A stretch of DNA of 60,647 bases from Vicinamibacterales bacterium (GCA_025456345.1 JALOKU010000013.1:1-60647); one strand, 5' to 3'; shown: positions 50,245 to 59,212, counted from the stretch's first letter. Notes: generated by a model from the sequence alone, not told the origin. Numbers and translations: made by a program.

Positions 50245-51354
50245 GTGCCGCATCGCGCCCCGGGATCGCCTCGCCACGACCCGCCCTCGTACCTGGGCGG
50301 CAAGCAGATCCGCTATTACCGGCCCACCGGAAGTGCCGACGTGCGCCGGCTCATCGACGAGGGGTTCCAGGCGTTCAACGCCGCGAGGCTCTCGGAGGCC
50401 TGCCACATCTTCTCGGACAGGATGCTGCTGCCGGAACACGACACGACCATCGGCCTCACCGTGGCCGGGGCGCTCACGCCGGCCGGCCTCGGCGGCTGCA
50501 TGATCGAACTGATGGACCGCGGCCTGGTGGACTTTGTCATCAGCACGGGCGCGAACCTCTACCACGACCTGCACTACGCCCTGAACTTCACGCTGCACCG
50601 CGGCACGCCGTTCCTCGACGATCGCGACCTGTACGACAAGGGCATCATCCGCATCTACGACGTCCTGTTCCCGGCCGACGTGCTGCTCGAAACCGACGCG
50701 TACATCCGCGACTTCCTCGTGCGTGAAGACCTCGGCGGGCCTCTCTCCTCGGCCGACCTGCACTACCGCCTCGGCCTCGATCTGATGGCGAAGTTTCCGG
50801 GCTGCGAGGAGCACTCGGTGGTGGCCCGCGCCGCAGCGTGCGGCGTGCCACTCTACACCTCCTCGCCCGGCGACAGCTCCATCGGCATGAACGTGGCGTA
50901 CCACGAGCTGATGAACGGCGGTCGTACCATGATCGACCCGAACATGGACGTGAACGAGGTGTGCGCGATCATTCTCGCCGGCAGGAAGAACGGCTGCGTG
51001 ATCCTGGGCGGCGGCTCGCCGAAGAACTTCTACCTCCAGGGCCAGCCCACGCTGTGGGAGGTGTACGGCATCCCCAAGGGCGGCAACGACTACTTCATCC
51101 AGTTCACCACCGACCAGGTCGTGTGGGGCGGGCTGTCCGGCGCCACGCCGTCCGAGGCGGTCAGCTGGGGCAAGGTGAACCCCGGCGTGCTGCCCGACAC
51201 GGCGGTGAGCTACTGCGACTCGACCATCGCGTTCCCGCTCTTCTGCGAGTACGTCGTCGGGTCTCAGCACGGACGGCGGCCTCTCAAGAAGCTCCTGCAC
51301 AAGCGCGCGGACCTGGTGGCAGACCTGGTCCGGCAGGCGCGCGCCCGCGGCTGA
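50245..51354 (+). CDS. Deoxyhypusine synthase family protein
   Basis: The 369-residue protein matches the DHS fold: GADVxxxI-type LIDEGFQAFNAARL, LTVAGALTPAGLGG, FVISTGANLYHDLHYAL, SSPGDSSIGMNVAY, and the lysine block ILGGGSPKNFYLQ, which aligns with the NAD-dependent enzyme's imine lysine. Bacteria lack eIF5A hypusination; bacterial homologues take part in polyamine (homospermidine-type) synthesis, so polyamine metabolism is the likely role. GGAGG lies 6 nt before the GTG start. It is divergent from the HD-GYP/GGDEF gene across a perfect palindrome. Confidence 0.85.
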   Translation: MPHRAPGSPRHDPPSYLGGKQIRYYRPTGSADVRRLIDEGFQAFNAARLSEACHIFSDRMLLPEHDTTIGLTVAGALTPAGLGGCMIELMDRGLVDFVISTGANLYHDLHYALNFTLHRGTPFLDDRDLYDKGIIRIYDVLFPADVLLETDAYIRDFLVREDLGGPLSSADLHYRLGLDLMAKFPGCEEHSVVARAAACGVPLYTSSPGDSSIGMNVAYHELMNGGRTMIDPNMDVNEVCAIILAGRKNGCVILGGGSPKNFYLQGQPTLWEVYGIPKGGNDYFIQFTTDQVVWGGLSGATPSEAVSWGKVNPGVLPDTAVSYCDSTIAFPLFCEYVVGSQHGRRPLKKLLHKRADLVADLVRQARARG

Positions 51355-51399
51355 ACTTCCGGCCTCCGAGCCTCGTCTTACTGGGGCGGAGGCAGACGC

Positions 51400-52305
51400 A
51401 TGCGCAATCCGGCTCGGGTCGTCGTGCAGTTCGCGGGCTTCGTGGCCGCCGCCCTGGCGCTGGCCGCGTGCGACATCTCCATCGGCGCCTCCGAGTACAG
51501 CGTCCGCGAGGAGAAGACGTTCACTGTCAGCGGACCGGTGCAGCTGGCGCTGTCCACCTTCGACGGCTCGATCGAGATCCGCGGCTGGGACCGCAGCGAG
51601 GTGGTGGTCGGCGTCGAGAAGGTCGGGCCGGATCAGAAGACCGTCGAGCGCATCCAGGTCAAGGCCACGCAGGACGGCGGCGCGATCACGATCGACGTGC
51701 CGAAGCCGTCGCCGCTCGAAACCACGGGCATGCGGCGCGCGCCGGGCGCCAACCTGGTGGTGTCGGTTCCCCTGAACACGGCCGTCGTGGCGCGCAGCGG
51801 GGACGGGTCCATCTCGATCCGCCGCGTGAACGGCAGCATGGATCTGGATACCCAGGACGGCAGCGTCCGTGTCGAGGAAGTGGCCGGGGCACTGATCGCG
51901 CGGACCGGAGACGGCGCCGTCGACGTGCGCAAGCTGGACGGGCAGGCCGAGATTCGCACAGGCGACGGAACAGTCGGCCTCGACGGCGTGCTGACGGGCG
52001 TCAAGGTGGAGACGCGCGACGGGGGCGTGGAGGTGACGGCACGCCCGGGCAGCCGGACCGACAGCGACTGGGAAGTGACCACCGGCGACGGCAGCATCCG
52101 GGTGGAAGTGCCGCAGGGGTTCGGCGCCGAGGTTGATGCCCGCACAGGAGACGGCCGCGTCCGGGTCGACTCCCTCACGGACCCGGCGGGCGCGAAGCAG
52201 GACGAGCGCGACGAGCGGGAATCGGTGACCGGCAGGCTGGGCGGCGGAGGCAAGGCGCTGCGGCTCCGGACCAGCTCGGGCTCGATCTCCGTGAAGCGCT
52301 GGTAG
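51400..52305 (+). CDS. DUF4097 beta-helix lipoprotein
   Basis: The 301-residue product has a lipoprotein signal (VVQFAGFVAAALALAACDIS, lipobox AAC). The mature part is a repeat of short strands with TGDG or similar turns (SGDGSISIRRV, TGDGAVDVRKL, TGDGTVGLDGV, TGDGSIRVEVP, TGDGRVRVDSL), the DUF4097/DUF4098 right-handed helix. These proteins sit at the cell envelope with unknown ligands. GGCGGAGG precedes the ATG. It converges on queC with a 9-bp gap. Confidence 0.86.
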   Translation: MRNPARVVVQFAGFVAAALALAACDISIGASEYSVREEKTFTVSGPVQLALSTFDGSIEIRGWDRSEVVVGVEKVGPDQKTVERIQVKATQDGGAITIDVPKPSPLETTGMRRAPGANLVVSVPLNTAVVARSGDGSISIRRVNGSMDLDTQDGSVRVEEVAGALIARTGDGAVDVRKLDGQAEIRTGDGTVGLDGVLTGVKVETRDGGVEVTARPGSRTDSDWEVTTGDGSIRVEVPQGFGAEVDARTGDGRVRVDSLTDPAGAKQDERDERESVTGRLGGGGKALRLRTSSGSISVKRW

Positions 52306-52314
52306 CGGCAGCCC

Positions 52315-52995
52315 CTACCTCGGCGATGGCGCCGCGTAGGTTGTGGGGTCGGCGACGCCGGCTTCCTCGAAAGCATCACGCCGCTCGCGGCACTTGCTGC
52401 AGAGCCCGCAGTGCACGCCGCCGCGCGGGTTCATGCAGGAAAGCGACAGTTCGAGCGGCACGCCCAGCGTGACGCCCAGTTTCACCACGTCCGCCTTGTG
52501 CAGGGCGGAAAATGGCGCCGCGACGATGATGTCGTGGTCCAGCCCCATCGACAGCGCGCCGGACATCGCCTTGAAGAACGCCGGCGACGAGTCGGGGAAC
52601 GGGTTTCCCGCGAGCGGCCCGATCGCGATGCGGTGAATCCCCGCGCCTGCGCAGTAGACCGCCGCCTTCGAGAGCAGCACCACGTTGCGGCCGGCGAGGT
52701 AGACGTCCTCGTCCGGGGTGTCGTACGCCGGCGGCGTGCCCCGCATCGCCCAGTGCGACGCCGGGTACACGTCCCTCATCGTCATGTCGAGGGCCGCCAG
52801 AGGGCGGACGCGGGCGCCGAAGACCGGCGTCCGGGCCAGCGTGGACAGCACGGCCCGCTCGGCCGGCTCCCACGCCAGGCCGACCGAGACGTAGATCGGC
52901 TGGACATCGCCGGCCTGCGCCTCGTGGGCGACGAGCACCACGCTGTCGAGACCGCCCGAACAGAGCACCGCGACGGCTTCGGATGTTGCGCTCAT
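52315..52995 (-). CDS. queC: 7-cyano-7-deazaguanine synthase
   Basis: The 226-residue enzyme makes preQ0, the queuosine and 7-deazaguanine precursor. It has the PP-loop LCSGGLDSVV and the C-terminal zinc cysteines SCMNPRGGVHCGLCSKCRERRDAF, in spaced pairs. It is divergent from queD with only 18 bp between start codons, so the two promoters must overlap each other or the opposite coding region. A queE gene is not in the window. Confidence 0.93.
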   Translation of the reverse strand: MSATSEAVAVLCSGGLDSVVLVAHEAQAGDVQPIYVSVGLAWEPAERAVLSTLARTPVFGARVRPLAALDMTMRDVYPASHWAMRGTPPAYDTPDEDVYLAGRNVVLLSKAAVYCAGAGIHRIAIGPLAGNPFPDSSPAFFKAMSGALSMGLDHDIIVAAPFSALHKADVVKLGVTLGVPLELSLSCMNPRGGVHCGLCSKCRERRDAFEEAGVADPTTYAAPSPR

Positions 52996-53013
52996 CGGCA
53001 GTAGAATAAACCC

Positions 53014-53418
53014 ATGTACTCAGTCACGAAACGGATTGATTTCTGCTACGGGCACCGCCTGCTCGATTACGAGGGAATCTGCAAGCACCCGCACGGGCAC
53101 AATGCCGTCGCCGAGATCAGCGTCCGGAGCGGCGAACTCGACAGCCGCTGCATGGTCTGCGACTTCAGCGACATCAAGCGCCTGGTCAAGACGTGGGTTG
53201 ACGAGACAATCGACCACAAGATGGTCCTCCGCCGCGACGACCCGCTCGTGAAGCCGCTGCAGGAGATGGGCGAGCCGGTGTTCGTGGTCGACAGCAACCC
53301 GACCGTCGAACACATCGCGAAGATCATCTTCGATTTCGCCCGTTCTCAGGGCCTTCCGGTGGAATCCGTGAAGGTCTGGGAAACGCCGACGTCGTGGGCG
53401 GCCTACGACGGCGACTAG
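53014..53418 (+). CDS. queD: 6-carboxy-tetrahydropterin synthase family protein
   Basis: The 134-residue T-fold enzyme turns dihydroneopterin triphosphate into carboxytetrahydropterin in the queuosine route. Zinc histidines are in FCYGHRL and HPHGHN, with the catalytic Cys of the family in ICKHPHGHN, and the DH/E pair is in TIDHKMVL and VEHIAK. Close pairing with queC supports queuosine. GTP cyclohydrolase and queE are not seen. Confidence 0.92.
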   Translation: MYSVTKRIDFCYGHRLLDYEGICKHPHGHNAVAEISVRSGELDSRCMVCDFSDIKRLVKTWVDETIDHKMVLRRDDPLVKPLQEMGEPVFVVDSNPTVEHIAKIIFDFARSQGLPVESVKVWETPTSWAAYDGD

Positions 53419-53436
53419 CATCTTCCGGACCTGAAC

Positions 53437-54081
53437 GTGCTCCTCGTCTTCGACCTCGACGGCACTCTCGTGGATTCCATCCACGACCTGGCCGAGGCTG
53501 CGTCGGACCTCTCCGAAGCCTGGGGCGGAGCCCGGTTCGACGATGAGACCGTGTGCCGGATGGTCGGGGAAGGCGCGGCGGTCCTCGTCGAGCGGGTGAT
53601 GGCCCGGGCTGGGCACGCCGAACCTCCTCCCGGCGCCCTCGAGCAGTTCCTCCAGCTGTACGACCAGCGCATGTTCGACACCACGCGGGCGTACCCCGGC
53701 GTGACCGATACGCTGCGCGCGCTCGCCGACACGCACGTGATGGCGCTCCTGACCAACAAGCCCGAGGATTCGGCGCGCAAGGTGCTGGCCCATTGCGGCC
53801 TCGATGGGTTCTTCGCCCACATGATCTTCGGCGACGGGGAGTTCGGCCGAAAGCCGGACCCGGCCGGCCTGCGGTGGCTGATGAAGCGGCATCGCGCGTC
53901 CGCGAAGCGCACCATCCTGGTGGGCGACTCCGAGGTGGACCTCGCGACGGCGAGGGCCGGCGGCGTCCGCATCTGCCTGGCCCGCTACGGCTTCGGCTTC
54001 ATCCGCGTCGACCCCGCCACGCTCGGCCCCGACGACTGGTATCTCGACCAACCCCAGGACCTGCTCGGCCTCCTTCAGTAG
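53437..54081 (+). CDS. HAD hydrolase, phosphoglycolate phosphatase-like
   Basis: The 214-residue HAD protein has DLDGTLVDS (nucleophile Asp), LLTNKPED, the Lys motif FGRKPDP and VGDSEVDLATA. Cap-domain length fits Gph-type enzymes that act on phosphoglycolate or related phosphates, but the substrate is open. The GTG start is 18 bp after queD in the same direction, so cotranscription with queD is possible. It is followed by the palindromic GGGGTCAGACCC element. Confidence 0.86.
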   Translation: MLLVFDLDGTLVDSIHDLAEAASDLSEAWGGARFDDETVCRMVGEGAAVLVERVMARAGHAEPPPGALEQFLQLYDQRMFDTTRAYPGVTDTLRALADTHVMALLTNKPEDSARKVLAHCGLDGFFAHMIFGDGEFGRKPDPAGLRWLMKRHRASAKRTILVGDSEVDLATARAGGVRICLARYGFGFIRVDPATLGPDDWYLDQPQDLLGLLQ

Positions 54082-54082
54082 C

Positions 54083-54106
54083 GGGGTCAGACCCGGGTCT
54101 GACCCC
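54083..54106. repeat. GGGGTCAGACCC palindrome, perfect copy
   Basis: GGGGTCAGACCC followed by GGGTCTGACCCC is a perfect 24-bp palindrome. It starts 1 bp after the phosphatase gene and ends at the AGGAGG ribosome-binding site of the next gene. Confidence 0.9.
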
Positions 54107-54117
54107 AGGAGGCGCGT

Positions 54118-54555
54118 ATGATGGGATTCATGCAGGTTGAGTCGGCCGGGTGGGGCGGAGAGGGCGCGTTCACCGCGGTCCTGCTCGAGGCCCTCCGGAC
54201 CATCGAGTCCATCCAGTTCGTGCGCGTGGAAGAGGCGCCAGCCAGCCGCGCGGAGCCGGGCTACGCATTCATCAGCAACGAGATCTACGTCAAGTTCAAG
54301 ACCGACTCGAGGCCGGAGATCCGCCGTCGCCTCGGCCTGCCCTGGCCGTCCAGGGTCGAGGTCAAGCAGATGACCCTCGGAGAGCTGGCGACGCGCCTTG
54401 GCACCGCCGGCGGCGTGGGGGAGCCCGACTACCGCGACGATGGGATGCTGCAGTACCTGCGCACCGAGCGCATCATCGCCCCCTACCAGACCAAGGGCTG
54501 CAAGGTGGTGGAAATGGTGCGGGTCTACGAGGCCGGCACGCCCCGCCGCGTGTAG
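54118..54555 (+). CDS. Hypothetical protein, 145 residues
   Basis: The product begins MMGFMQVESAGWGGEGAF and contains AVLLEALRTIESIQFVRVEEA, shown in parts, FISNEIYVKFKTDS and VVEMVRVYEAG. The AGGAGG ribosome-binding site is 5 nt before the ATG and directly after the GGGGTC palindrome. No signal peptide or membrane helix. I do not recognise a family; the mixed alpha/beta pattern suggests a small globular cytoplasmic domain. It precedes the PilT-like ATPase gene by 35 bp, so they may be cotranscribed. Confidence 0.72.
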   Translation: MMGFMQVESAGWGGEGAFTAVLLEALRTIESIQFVRVEEAPASRAEPGYAFISNEIYVKFKTDSRPEIRRRLGLPWPSRVEVKQMTLGELATRLGTAGGVGEPDYRDDGMLQYLRTERIIAPYQTKGCKVVEMVRVYEAGTPRRV

Positions 54556-54590
54556 ATCCTAATGGCGACGGCCCCTTTGGCCGACACACC

Positions 54591-56426
54591 ATGGGAGCAG
54601 GCCGGCTGGGCCAGATGAGACACGTGTCGCCCGTTGATTCGCTCGTTTCGGCGGTCCTCAAGGCAAACGGGGACGGGCTCGTCATGCACGTCGGCGAGCG
54701 GCCGTACGTGCTCTCGCCCAACGGCTCCACGGACCTCTCCGAGCGCACCCTGACCGTGGACGCGATGAAAGGCGTCCTGAACGACCTGCTGTCCCCGGCC
54801 GACCATGAGACGCTCGACGACATTGGCGCCGTCGAGCGGGAAATCACCACCAAGGACGCCCCCGGGGACAAGTTCCTCCTCGTGGCCGCCCGCGGCGGCG
54901 ACGACATCTGGATCGAACTGCGCCGCCAGCGCGCGATCGCGCCGCTCCCGAAGCCGCCCGAACCGCCGGCACGCGGGATCGCGCCGCCTCCGGCAGAACA
55001 GGCCTCCGCATCTGCACCGGCTCAGCCGCCGGCATCTGAGAGATTCCATCCAGCCTCACCGCCGGCCGACCAGGCGCCGCGCCCGCGGATGGCGCCAAGC
55101 CACCCGCAACCCCAGCCCCCGGAGCCCGCGCCCCCGGCGCCGACGCTTCCAACGCGATCATCTGGTCCGCCGTCACAGCCGCCCGCTCATCTGGACGAAC
55201 TGCCGCCCATCCCGCCTCCGACACGGCGGACGGGACCCGTCCGGGAGACGTCGCCTGGCGTCGTGCTGCCGCTGGCGCGCAGCCCGATTCGCACCGACAA
55301 CCTGCGCGCGGGCGCCACGCCGACGCCGCGCTATCTCGGCATCGGCCGCCTGCTCCGCATCGCCTCGGCCCGCGGCGCCTCGTCGCTCTACCTCACGGCC
55401 AACGCCCGCCCGTCCATCCGGGTCGACGACGAGATCCTGCCGCTCGAGACGGAGCCGCCGCTCGGCAAGGCGGAAGTCGAAGCGCTGATCCTCGAGATGG
55501 CGCCAGGCGCGAGCCGGGAGGCTCTTGCCGGCGGCACCAGCGCCGAATGGGTCTACGAACTGCCCGAGGTGGGCCGCGTGCGCTGCGTCACGTTCCGCGA
55601 CCAGCGGGGGCCTGGCGCCGTGTTCCGGCTGATCCCGACGCGTCTGATCTCAGCCGACCAGCTCGGCCTGTCGCGCGACATCCAGTCGCTGTGCGGCGAG
55701 CGCGAGGGCCTGGTCCTCATCGCCGGCCCGCGGTTGAGCGGCAAGTCGACCCTGATTTCCGCATTCGTCGATCTCATCAACCGCACCCGATCGGACTACA
55801 TCGTCAGCCTCGAGACCGAGATCAAGTTCGTCCACGAGAACAGGCGGGCGATGGTCAGCCAGCGCGAATCGCGCGGCGAGCCCGAGACAATGCTGCAGGG
55901 CGCCCGGGCGGCGCTGCGCGAGAACCCGGACGTCCTGGTGATCGACGATTTGAAAACGCCCGAAGTGGTGGCTGTCGCGCTGGACGCCGCCGAGTCGGGC
56001 CACCTCGTGATTGCCTCGGTGACGGCTCACACGACCAGCGCGGCCATCGGCCGCCTCATCGAAACCGCGCCGTACGATCGCCAGACGCAGGTGGCGCTGT
56101 CGCTGTCGGAATGCCTGCGCGGCGCGGTGGCCCAGGTCCTGTTGCGCAAGACCGGCGGCGGGCGCGTGGCCGCGCGCGAGCTGCTCTTCAACATGCCGTC
56201 TGTGGCCGCGCTTGTCGCGGAAGGCAAGGTCGGCCAGCTCCCGCTGGCGATCGACTCGGGCCGCAAGTACGGGATGGTGCCGATGAATGACGCGCTGCTG
56301 GGGTTTGTCCAGGGCGGCGCGGTGGAACCACGCGAGGCTTACCGGAAAGCGTACGACCGCGTGGCGTTCCTCGAACTCCTGAAGCGCGAGGGCATCGACA
56401 CGTCGTTTGTCGAACGCCTAGCGTGA
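54591..56426 (+). CDS. PilT/GspE-type ATPase with duplicated N-terminal domain and Pro-rich linker
   Basis: The ~611-residue protein has an N-terminal PilT-like PAS-related module (about residues 15-115), a Pro/Ala-rich linker (about 120-235), a second N-terminal module (about 240-365: LLRIASARGASSLYLTANARPSIRVD) and a RecA-like domain with Walker A GPRLSGKST at 379-387, VSLETEIKFVHENRRAMVSQRE and HTTSAAIGRLIE. In place of the PilT Walker B VGEMRD it has VIDDLKTPEV, so the catalytic Glu is not where expected. It could be a pilus-retraction ATPase variant or a regulatory homologue. The start is uncertain between 54591 and 54615. Confidence 0.8.
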   Translation: MGAGRLGQMRHVSPVDSLVSAVLKANGDGLVMHVGERPYVLSPNGSTDLSERTLTVDAMKGVLNDLLSPADHETLDDIGAVEREITTKDAPGDKFLLVAARGGDDIWIELRRQRAIAPLPKPPEPPARGIAPPPAEQASASAPAQPPASERFHPASPPADQAPRPRMAPSHPQPQPPEPAPPAPTLPTRSSGPPSQPPAHLDELPPIPPPTRRTGPVRETSPGVVLPLARSPIRTDNLRAGATPTPRYLGIGRLLRIASARGASSLYLTANARPSIRVDDEILPLETEPPLGKAEVEALILEMAPGASREALAGGTSAEWVYELPEVGRVRCVTFRDQRGPGAVFRLIPTRLISADQLGLSRDIQSLCGEREGLVLIAGPRLSGKSTLISAFVDLINRTRSDYIVSLETEIKFVHENRRAMVSQRESRGEPETMLQGARAALRENPDVLVIDDLKTPEVVAVALDAAESGHLVIASVTAHTTSAAIGRLIETAPYDRQTQVALSLSECLRGAVAQVLLRKTGGGRVAARELLFNMPSVAALVAEGKVGQLPLAIDSGRKYGMVPMNDALLGFVQGGAVEPREAYRKAYDRVAFLELLKREGIDTSFVERLA

Positions 56427-56476
56427 GTCCCGAGACGGGGACACGTTCCATTCCCAGTCGGTCGGGGGGAATGGAA
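56427..56476. terminator. Twin hairpin between convergent genes
   Basis: GTCCC gagac GGGGAC (56427-56442) and the 10-bp stem TTCCATTCCC/GGGAATGGAA (56446-56455 with 56467-56476). It lies between the PilT-like gene and the convergent hypothetical gene, and can act in both directions. There is no T-tract. Confidence 0.5.
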
Positions 56477-56485
56477 GGCGTCCCC

Positions 56486-56920
56486 CTACCGTTCGATCAG
56501 CTCCGCCATCGCATCGAGAATCGCCGCGAGCAGGTCTTCGTCGGTGATCGACTCAATCGGCATCCGCTGACAGATCGGGCGCTCGTCGGCGAAGACGCGG
56601 CTGCCGCGCTCCCGCCCGACGTCGGCCACCAGTTGCGGCGCGGCGCCGGCCGTGTCGAGACGGATTTCAAGATAGGTCCGGCCCGATCGATCGGACACCA
56701 TCCTGACGGCGTTGCCCGGCGTGGTGACCTTGTAGGGGTAGCCTTCCGCCGACAGGCTCTGGGCCACGGCGTGAAGGGTCGGCGTGGCGACATTGGCGAG
56801 AAACGACCCGTAGGCGCGCTCGGCGGCGGCCACCTGCTCGCGCCGCTCGGCGGCGGCGCGCTTGATGTCGGCCAGGCGGACCTGGACACGGCGCCGGATC
56901 TGGACGATTTCCATGGGCAT
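56486..56920 (-). CDS. Hypothetical protein, 144 residues
   Basis: The product starts with a long charged helix (IRRRVQVRLADIKRAAAERREQ), followed by AYGSFLANVATPTLHAVAQSL and a small alpha/beta part with VRMVSDRSGRTYLEIRLD. No signal or membrane segment. The start lies 5 bp from the end of the CoA-transferase gene, so the two look cotranscribed. It is the last gene of the leftward unit. Function unknown; coiled-coil dimerisation is likely. Confidence 0.72.
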   Translation of the reverse strand: MPMEIVQIRRRVQVRLADIKRAAAERREQVAAAERAYGSFLANVATPTLHAVAQSLSAEGYPYKVTTPGNAVRMVSDRSGRTYLEIRLDTAGAAPQLVADVGRERGSRVFADERPICQRMPIESITDEDLLAAILDAMAELIER

Positions 56921-56925
56921 GAGCG

Positions 56926-58125
56926 TTACTCCGCGACGCCGATGACGCCGTCGCCGTTCAGTGTCGCAATCTCCTCCGGCGCGAGGCCCAGCACCTGCTG
57001 CAGCACCGACGCGGTGTGTTCACCGAGACGGGGCGGGGCGTGGTCCACACCGCCCGGCGTGTCGGACAGCTTGATGGGAACGCCCAGGACCTTCAGCGGC
57101 CCCGCCGACGGATGGAGCACGGACTGAATCATCTCACGAGCGGCAAGCTGCGGATCGGCCAGCACCTCGTCCACGTCGCGCACCGCGGCGCACGGCACGC
57201 CGGCGGGCACGAGCCTGTCGATCCACTCCTGCCGGCTGCGCGTGCGCATCACGCGGGCAATGAGCGGACGCAGGCCGTCGTAGTGCTCGACGCGGAGCGC
57301 ATTCGTCGCGAACCGCGCATCGTCGGCCAGCGACGCCAGGCCCGTCACCTGGCAGAAGGTGCGCCACTGGCCGTCGTTGCCGACCGCCAGCACGAGCGTG
57401 CCGTCCTCGGCGGCCACCGTGTCGTAGGGCGCGATGCTCGGGTGCCGATTGCCCATGCGCATCGGCGTGCGGCCGGTGGTGAAGCAGATGCCCGCCTGGT
57501 AGGTGAGCAGCGACGCCACCGAGTCGAGCATGCCGATGTCGACGAACTGGCCCTTGCCGGTCCGCTCGCGCACCAGGAGGGCGAGGGCGATGCCCTGTGC
57601 GGCGAACATGCCGGCGGCGATGTCGGCGATGGCGACGCCGAGGCGGTACGGTTCGCCGTCGCCCGGCCCTGTGAGGCTCATCAGGCCGCCTTCGGCCTGC
57701 ACCACCGCGTCGTAGCCCGGCCGGTGGCGCAGCGGGCCCGTCGCGCCAAAGCCCGTGATGGAGCAGTAGACGAGGCGCGGGTGCTGTTGTGCCAGGCTCG
57801 TGTAGCCGAGTCCGAGGGCGTCGAGCGTGCCGGGATGGAAGTTCTCGACCAGCACGTCCGCACGCGCGATCAACCTGTCGAGAATCGCGCGGCCGCGCGG
57901 CTCCTTGAAGTCGAGCGCCACGCTCTCCTTGTTCCGGTTGATGCTGAGGAAGTACGAGCTCTCGCCGCCGACGAAGGGCGGGCCCCAGGCGCGCGTGTCG
58001 TCGCCCGTGCCCGGCCGCTCGATCTTGACGACGCGAGCGCCCATGTCCGCGAGGAGCATGGTGCAGTAGGGGCCCGAGAGGACCCGGGTCAGGTCGACGA
58101 CCGTGAGGCCGTCAAGCGGACGCAT
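56926..58125 (-). CDS. CaiB/BaiF (family III) CoA-transferase
   Basis: The 399-residue enzyme swaps CoA between carboxylates. Family blocks: LDGLTVVDLTRVLSGPYCTML, split here, then MGARVVKIERPGTGDDTRAWGPP, DVLVENFHPGTLDALGLGY and GQFVDIGMLDSVASLL around the catalytic Asp. Its ATG (58125) lies inside the end of the homoserine dehydrogenase gene, a 14-bp overlap. Substrate unknown. Confidence 0.9.
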   Translation of the reverse strand: MRPLDGLTVVDLTRVLSGPYCTMLLADMGARVVKIERPGTGDDTRAWGPPFVGGESSYFLSINRNKESVALDFKEPRGRAILDRLIARADVLVENFHPGTLDALGLGYTSLAQQHPRLVYCSITGFGATGPLRHRPGYDAVVQAEGGLMSLTGPGDGEPYRLGVAIADIAAGMFAAQGIALALLVRERTGKGQFVDIGMLDSVASLLTYQAGICFTTGRTPMRMGNRHPSIAPYDTVAAEDGTLVLAVGNDGQWRTFCQVTGLASLADDARFATNALRVEHYDGLRPLIARVMRTRSRQEWIDRLVPAGVPCAAVRDVDEVLADPQLAAREMIQSVLHPSAGPLKVLGVPIKLSDTPGGVDHAPPRLGEHTASVLQQVLGLAPEEIATLNGDGVIGVAE

Positions 58126-59209
58126 CGGTGCGGCCCAGGCCCCTGGCGAGGGTGACCAGATCCGAGAGCAGCGCGTACGCGGTCTGGACGAGGCCGCCGT
58201 CCAACTGCTGGATGCCAATCGGCCCGAGGATGTCGGTGTCGAGGACGACCTGGTTCTGCCTGCCGCCGAGGCTGGCGAGCGGGTCGGACGCGTCGAGTTC
58301 GACCGGCGCCACGCGCGCCACGATCTGCCCATCGCGCCGCGCGGCGCTTGCGACGAGGCGGATCCGCTTGCCGCGGCGCACGGCGTTCTGCATGTCCTCC
58401 GGCGTGATACCGCGGATCCCGGTGCGGTCGATCGTGCGCGGCGTCACGGCGCCGCGCATCAGCACGTTGACCAGCGCCGCCGTCTTCGCCGCCGCGTCCC
58501 AGCCGTCGACGTCGAGGGACGGGTCGGCCTCGGCGATGCCCGCCGCCTGCATCTCGGCCAGCGCCTCCTCGTACGTGCGCCCCGACTCCATTGCCGTCAG
58601 GATGTAGTGCGCCGTGGTGTTGATGATGCCGCGGAACCCGAGAATGTCGACCGCCGGCAGCGTCTCGCGCACCAGGTTGAACACCGGGATGCCGTCCATG
58701 ACGGCGCCCTCGAACAGAAAGCGCCGGCGCTCGTTGTCGGTGGCCGACATGATCTCGCGGTATGCGAAGGCCACAGGCCCTTTGTTGGCCGTGACGACGT
58801 GGGCCCCGCCCCGCAGCGCCGCCATCACGTGCTCGGTGGCCGGCTGGCCGCGCTCGATGTCCAGGAGCGTCGTTTCGACGACCACGAGGTGCTGCATCCG
58901 GCGGGCTTTGGCCTCGGCCGTGGCGTGCCTGATCAGGTCGAGGCCCGACGCCTCCGGCGACACCGTCCGCCCGCTCTCCGCGCCGGTCAGCGCGCCGAGC
59001 GAGGTCCCCGCCTCCGCAAGGCGCAGGGCCTTGACCACGTCGAGGCCGCGCGCGTCGTACGCCGTGCCATGGCGCTTCGTGGCGATGCCGACCACGCGCC
59101 AGCTCAGATCGTAGTCGCCGCGCAGCCGCACGGACTTCTCTTCGAGCAGACGCGCGAACCGCTGCCCGACGTTACCGAAGCCGACGAGGATGAGATCCAG
59201 GTAGACCAT
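58112..59209 (-). CDS. Homoserine dehydrogenase family protein
   Basis: The 365-residue protein has the cofactor motif LILVGFGNVGQRFARLL, the substrate stretch VVTANKGPVAFAYREI, the GAVMDGIPVFNLVRETLP and GIINTTAHYILTAMESG blocks and DGWDAAAKTAALVNVL. It lacks the ACT domain of longer Hom proteins, so feedback control by threonine is probably absent. Neighbours are not the usual thrB/thrC but an aminotransferase (3 bp gap) and a CoA-transferase (overlap). This could be a paralogue for a side pathway; see findings. Confidence 0.88.
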   Translation of the reverse strand: MVYLDLILVGFGNVGQRFARLLEEKSVRLRGDYDLSWRVVGIATKRHGTAYDARGLDVVKALRLAEAGTSLGALTGAESGRTVSPEASGLDLIRHATAEAKARRMQHLVVVETTLLDIERGQPATEHVMAALRGGAHVVTANKGPVAFAYREIMSATDNERRRFLFEGAVMDGIPVFNLVRETLPAVDILGFRGIINTTAHYILTAMESGRTYEEALAEMQAAGIAEADPSLDVDGWDAAAKTAALVNVLMRGAVTPRTIDRTGIRGITPEDMQNAVRRGKRIRLVASAARRDGQIVARVAPVELDASDPLASLGGRQNQVVLDTDILGPIGIQQLDGGLVQTAYALLSDLVTLARGLGRTDASA

Positions 59210-59212
59210 GGG

